Source: a virus. From it: a DNA stretch of 64,000 nucleotides. The stretch covers positions 19,584 to 83,583 of the IMG/VR virus record IMGVR_UViG_3300021963_005690. The stretch is one strand, 5' to 3'. Below, in pieces: positions 61,315-64,000 of the stretch; within the stretch, counting starts at the first letter, position 1, and each line of letters starts with the position of its first letter. The translations under genes were made by a program, and so were the position numbers. A model generated the notes under the pieces. That model made no database searches, had not been told where the DNA came from, and worked only from the letters and a program-made list of their open reading frames with translations.

Positions 61315-64000
61315 TTAATATGTCGGGAACGCACTTGTTGATGGTGTGAAGTTACTGGTGTAACGTGCATAACCTTTTGTTATTCTTAAATCGTCTAAGT
61401 AACCGTTGATAGGCTCGGATCCGTTATTTGCGGCACCTATTCCTACTGGTTGAACTGTTGCTGAAATATTAACCGAACCAGTATGAGTATTAGTTTGCAA
61501 TACTCCGCCAACAAACATACGTGTTACTCCGGAAGCTCTTGTTATTGCTACGTGCGTCCAAGTATTAGCCGTAATACCAGTGTTGCCCACTAGTGTGATC
61601 GGGACACTATCGCCCGCCCTAAATAACAATACATTCGGTGTACCTGCACGTGTAGCACAGTAGAAATTAACACTACTTGCCCAAGTGAGGTAGCTTGCCA
61701 TCCAAACTGTATCTCCACTGAACGATACTTGATATAACCAGCATTCAATAGTAAAGTCACCTGTTCCAAACGCAAAATTTTGGAACTGTGTTGATGGAAT
61801 ATATAAGTAATCCCCCGTACCATCAAAACTCATACTACTTCCACCAAACTTACTTACTGCTGTACTTAGTTTAGCATCGGCAACAGTTTCCATTGTAGTC
61901 ATCATTGCGGCATCATAAACACCAGCACTGGTCATATTAGATAGTAACGTTGTATTTTGTATTGCTGTTAGTGGTTGTGATGGTGGTACAAAGTTACTGG
62001 TGTATATAGATGTACCTACAACAAATCGCAAATCAGCAATATATCCCGTGTAGGTAATCCCGTTGTATCCAATGGCAATATAGCGAATCGAAAAAGTTCC
62101 AGATTGCGTCCCTTGAGATGTCGTCAAGCTCACGCCATTTACAAACACTTTTACGGTCGTACCTGAACGAGTCATGGCCACGTGATACCAAGTGTTGGGA
62201 ACAAATGTGTACGCTGCAGTCACTACGGTGGCAGAACCAGTGCCAAATTGTGCTTCAACACCTGAAGCATTAATCCCTAGATAGTCACTGGCGCTTGCAT
62301 CAATATTTCCACCACATAACATTCTAAAACCGGACACAGCAATCGTGGTGTTAAACCAGCACTCAAGTGTGAAATCACCGAGGGCAGAAATTAAACTAGG
62401 TACACTTAAATAATCCCCAGTACCATCAAAGTAACCACTACCGCCGATTGTACTAACACTATAGCCATTAGTTGTTGCACTAGTATAACCGAATGGGTTT
62501 TGTTGTGTTGGTTGACTATTACCATACGCTGTAATCGTAAAGTTGTTTGTGCTGTTATCTATAAATGTTGGTGATTGTAATGTTAACAATGATACTTGAC
62601 TTGCGGTAGCACCTTGGCTTGTTGTAGTCAATGGAGTTGTGCTTGGTGTAAATGTAGTAGTATACAGTGCAGTGCCTTTAATAACTCGCAAATTAGAAAA
62701 ATAACCAATAACATCAGATGGGCTATACAAAGGCGAAACACCTATATGGGGAACTGGTGTGTCAGAAAAGTTGTTAGCTTTTGTAAATGTCCCATTTAAT
62801 ACGCCATTTGAAAATAATCTGACTGTTGTTCCACTTCTAGTAACCGCACAATGATTCCAAACATTGTAGTTAAGAACAGTTGAGCCTAAATTAAACCCAC
62901 CATCGGTGTAGAAATTTAACTGATACCCTATACCAGTTGGGTTCATGTTAAAAACAAAACCGGTACTTGTTGATTCAGTTGAGCGCAATTCAATGATCAC
63001 ATCATTGTAAGCATGAACCAAAGGTGTGTTTACCCAACATTCAATCGTAAAGTCGCCTGTACCCATAGCAAAAGCGGAATTGCTAGGCACAGTCAAATAA
63101 TCTCCCGTACCATCAAAATAACCACTATAACTTGTTGGTGTTACTGATGATGGATTGAATGGACTAAATCGTTGTACGGTTGGTGAACCAGTTATAGTAA
63201 CTGCATATGCATTTATACTAGTATCAATAAAACGAGGTGATTGACAAGTCAATAAACTTGTGTTGGTAATTGCTGTTAGTGGTGTTGTGCTTGGTGTAAA
63301 GGTTGAAGTGTAAACTGCCGTGCCGTTAACAATGCGTAAATTACTAATATAACCATTATATCCACCCGATGCTCCGGGATCACGACCAATATATGTAGTT
63401 TCTAAAGCACCAACAGTCGCAGAATTTGTGTAGGTTGATGCATCAGCAACACCATTAATATAAATCTTAGCTATGCCTGAGCTTCTTACTAATGCTATGT
63501 GAGTCCAGGTGTTTAACGAAACAGTAAGAGATGTTGTTATTCTTACTGATGCTGGTGTGTAGTAAACAACTTGCCCACTAGTGTTAACCCACAACTCCCA
63601 TGTCTGTCCAATAATAACACCACTGTTTGCCAAACTTGTTACATACACCCAGCATTCAACTGTGAAGTCAGCAGTCATTGCTTGAATTGTTGTTTGAATA
63701 TAGTTTGATTGGCCGTTATTAAAGTAGTTACTCCAGTTACCACCATAAGGACTAAATGTACCTTGAGTAGTATTACCTGCTCTTGTTACTAAAAAGTTAT
63801 TAGTACTGTTATCTAAGAATACACTATTGTTTACTGATTGATTGTTTTGTAATGTTAATAAACTTGTATTTGCTATAGCGGTTAGTGGACTTGTAGGTGG
63901 GGTGAATGTTGTGGTATAGACTGCTGTACCTTTAACTACACGCAAATCAGTAACATATCCTAACAAGAATCCACCAACACCTTCACCCAAACAACCTATA
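61315..64000 (-). CDS. LamG/concanavalin-like repeat tail protein, partial
   Basis: 895 codons visible, open to the window edge; a possible start (TTG) near 63990 is not needed. Four to five repeats of about 200 residues, each with SGYFDGTGDYLxVPS, GDFTIECWV, NTWTHIAxxR, GTTVxxFxNG and ADLRxxxGTAxYTTTFTPS, i.e. LamG/concanavalin jelly-roll domains typical of phage adhesins. The N-terminus lies beyond 64000. Confidence 0.88.
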   Translation of the reverse strand, partial: IGCLGEGVGGFLLGYVTDLRVVKGTAVYTTTFTPPTSPLTAIANTSLLTLQNNQSVNNSVFLDNSTNNFLVTRAGNTTQGTFSPYGGNWSNYFNNGQSNYIQTTIQAMTADFTVECWVYVTSLANSGVIIGQTWELWVNTSGQVVYYTPASVRITTSLTVSLNTWTHIALVRSSGIAKIYINGVADASTYTNSATVGALETTYIGRDPGASGGYNGYISNLRIVNGTAVYTSTFTPSTTPLTAITNTSLLTCQSPRFIDTSINAYAVTITGSPTVQRFSPFNPSSVTPTSYSGYFDGTGDYLTVPSNSAFAMGTGDFTIECWVNTPLVHAYNDVIIELRSTESTSTGFVFNMNPTGIGYQLNFYTDGGFNLGSTVLNYNVWNHCAVTRSGTTVRLFSNGVLNGTFTKANNFSDTPVPHIGVSPLYSPSDVIGYFSNLRVIKGTALYTTTFTPSTTPLTTTSQGATASQVSLLTLQSPTFIDNSTNNFTITAYGNSQPTQQNPFGYTSATTNGYSVSTIGGSGYFDGTGDYLSVPSLISALGDFTLECWFNTTIAVSGFRMLCGGNIDASASDYLGINASGVEAQFGTGSATVVTAAYTFVPNTWYHVAMTRSGTTVKVFVNGVSLTTSQGTQSGTFSIRYIAIGYNGITYTGYIADLRFVVGTSIYTSNFVPPSQPLTAIQNTTLLSNMTSAGVYDAAMMTTMETVADAKLSTAVSKFGGSSMSFDGTGDYLYIPSTQFQNFAFGTGDFTIECWLYQVSFSGDTVWMASYLTWASSVNFYCATRAGTPNVLLFRAGDSVPITLVGNTGITANTWTHVAITRASGVTRMFVGGVLQTNTHTGSVNISATVQPVGIGAANNGSEPINGYLDDLRITKGYARYTSNFTPSTSAFPTY

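Overview
The window looks like part of a large, AT-rich, T4-like tailed phage (a myovirus) infecting a Gram-negative aquatic bacterium. Supporting signs are T4-type late promoter boxes (TATAAATA / CTAAATA), class Ia ribonucleotide reductase with glutaredoxin, a PAAR tail-tip protein, a very long S74-type tail fibre, a SleB-type lysin, many homing endonucleases and a 25-gene tRNA array. Two periplasmic TctC/Bug-type binding proteins suggest a betaproteobacterial or similar freshwater host; that is inference. No terminase, portal or capsid gene is present, so family placement cannot be fixed here.

Layout. (1) 1-5.6 kb: small phage proteins and a GNAT on the minus strand, then a plus-strand block with a PP-loop ATPase, a methyltransferase and two long uncharacterised proteins, ended by a bidirectional terminator. 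(2) 5.6-17.1 kb: a minus-strand array of 25 tRNAs covering 19 amino acids (no tRNA-Phe seen), including initiator tRNA. It is interspersed with a phosphoesterase, an RNA polymerase omega subunit (rpoZ), small ORFs, homing endonucleases, three small HxD double-stranded-beta-helix proteins and a sulfotransferase-like gene. Several stretches between tRNAs carry no gene but form long RNA hairpins. Near-consensus sigma70 promoters drive the array, while inserted protein genes carry T4-type late boxes 4-5 nt before ATG. (3) 17.1-25.9 kb: a minus-strand metabolic island with a B12-type radical SAM enzyme, three PP-loop (asparagine-synthase-like) enzymes, two periplasmic binding proteins, an Asp/Asn hydroxylase-like oxygenase, a fatty-acid desaturase and a GNAT. 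(4) 25.9-29.6 kb: rubredoxin and rubrerythrin as separate genes, IscU, homing endonuclease, DUF2452 protein and lysin. (5) 29.7-33 kb: tail-tip proteins including PAAR. (6) 33.5-38.6 kb: glutaredoxin, NrdB, BAX-inhibitor-like membrane protein, class II aldolase, NrdA. (7) 39.2-48.4 kb: sugar and surface modification genes: ADP-heptose-type pathway (split HldE, HAD phosphatase, HldD-like epimerase), a TPR/GT9-like glycosyltransferase, methyltransferases, oxygenase-like proteins and a sulfotransferase. (8) 48.5-64 kb: tail adhesins: three RCC1 beta-propeller proteins (7, 7 and 14 repeats), the 1725-residue S74 fibre, a glycine-rich fibre, an FN3 protein and a LamG-repeat protein running off the window.

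Working together: nucleotide supply (NrdAB, Grx), Fe-S and peroxide handling (IscU, rubrerythrin/rubredoxin) and translation (tRNAs) support replication in a slow-growing host. The heptose and sulfotransferase genes probably decorate a glycan, and the 17-26 kb island may make or modify a small molecule or surface lipid. The strongest candidates for undescribed biology are that island, the leaderless late-promoter architecture, the structured RNAs between the tRNAs, and the RCC1 propeller adhesins.
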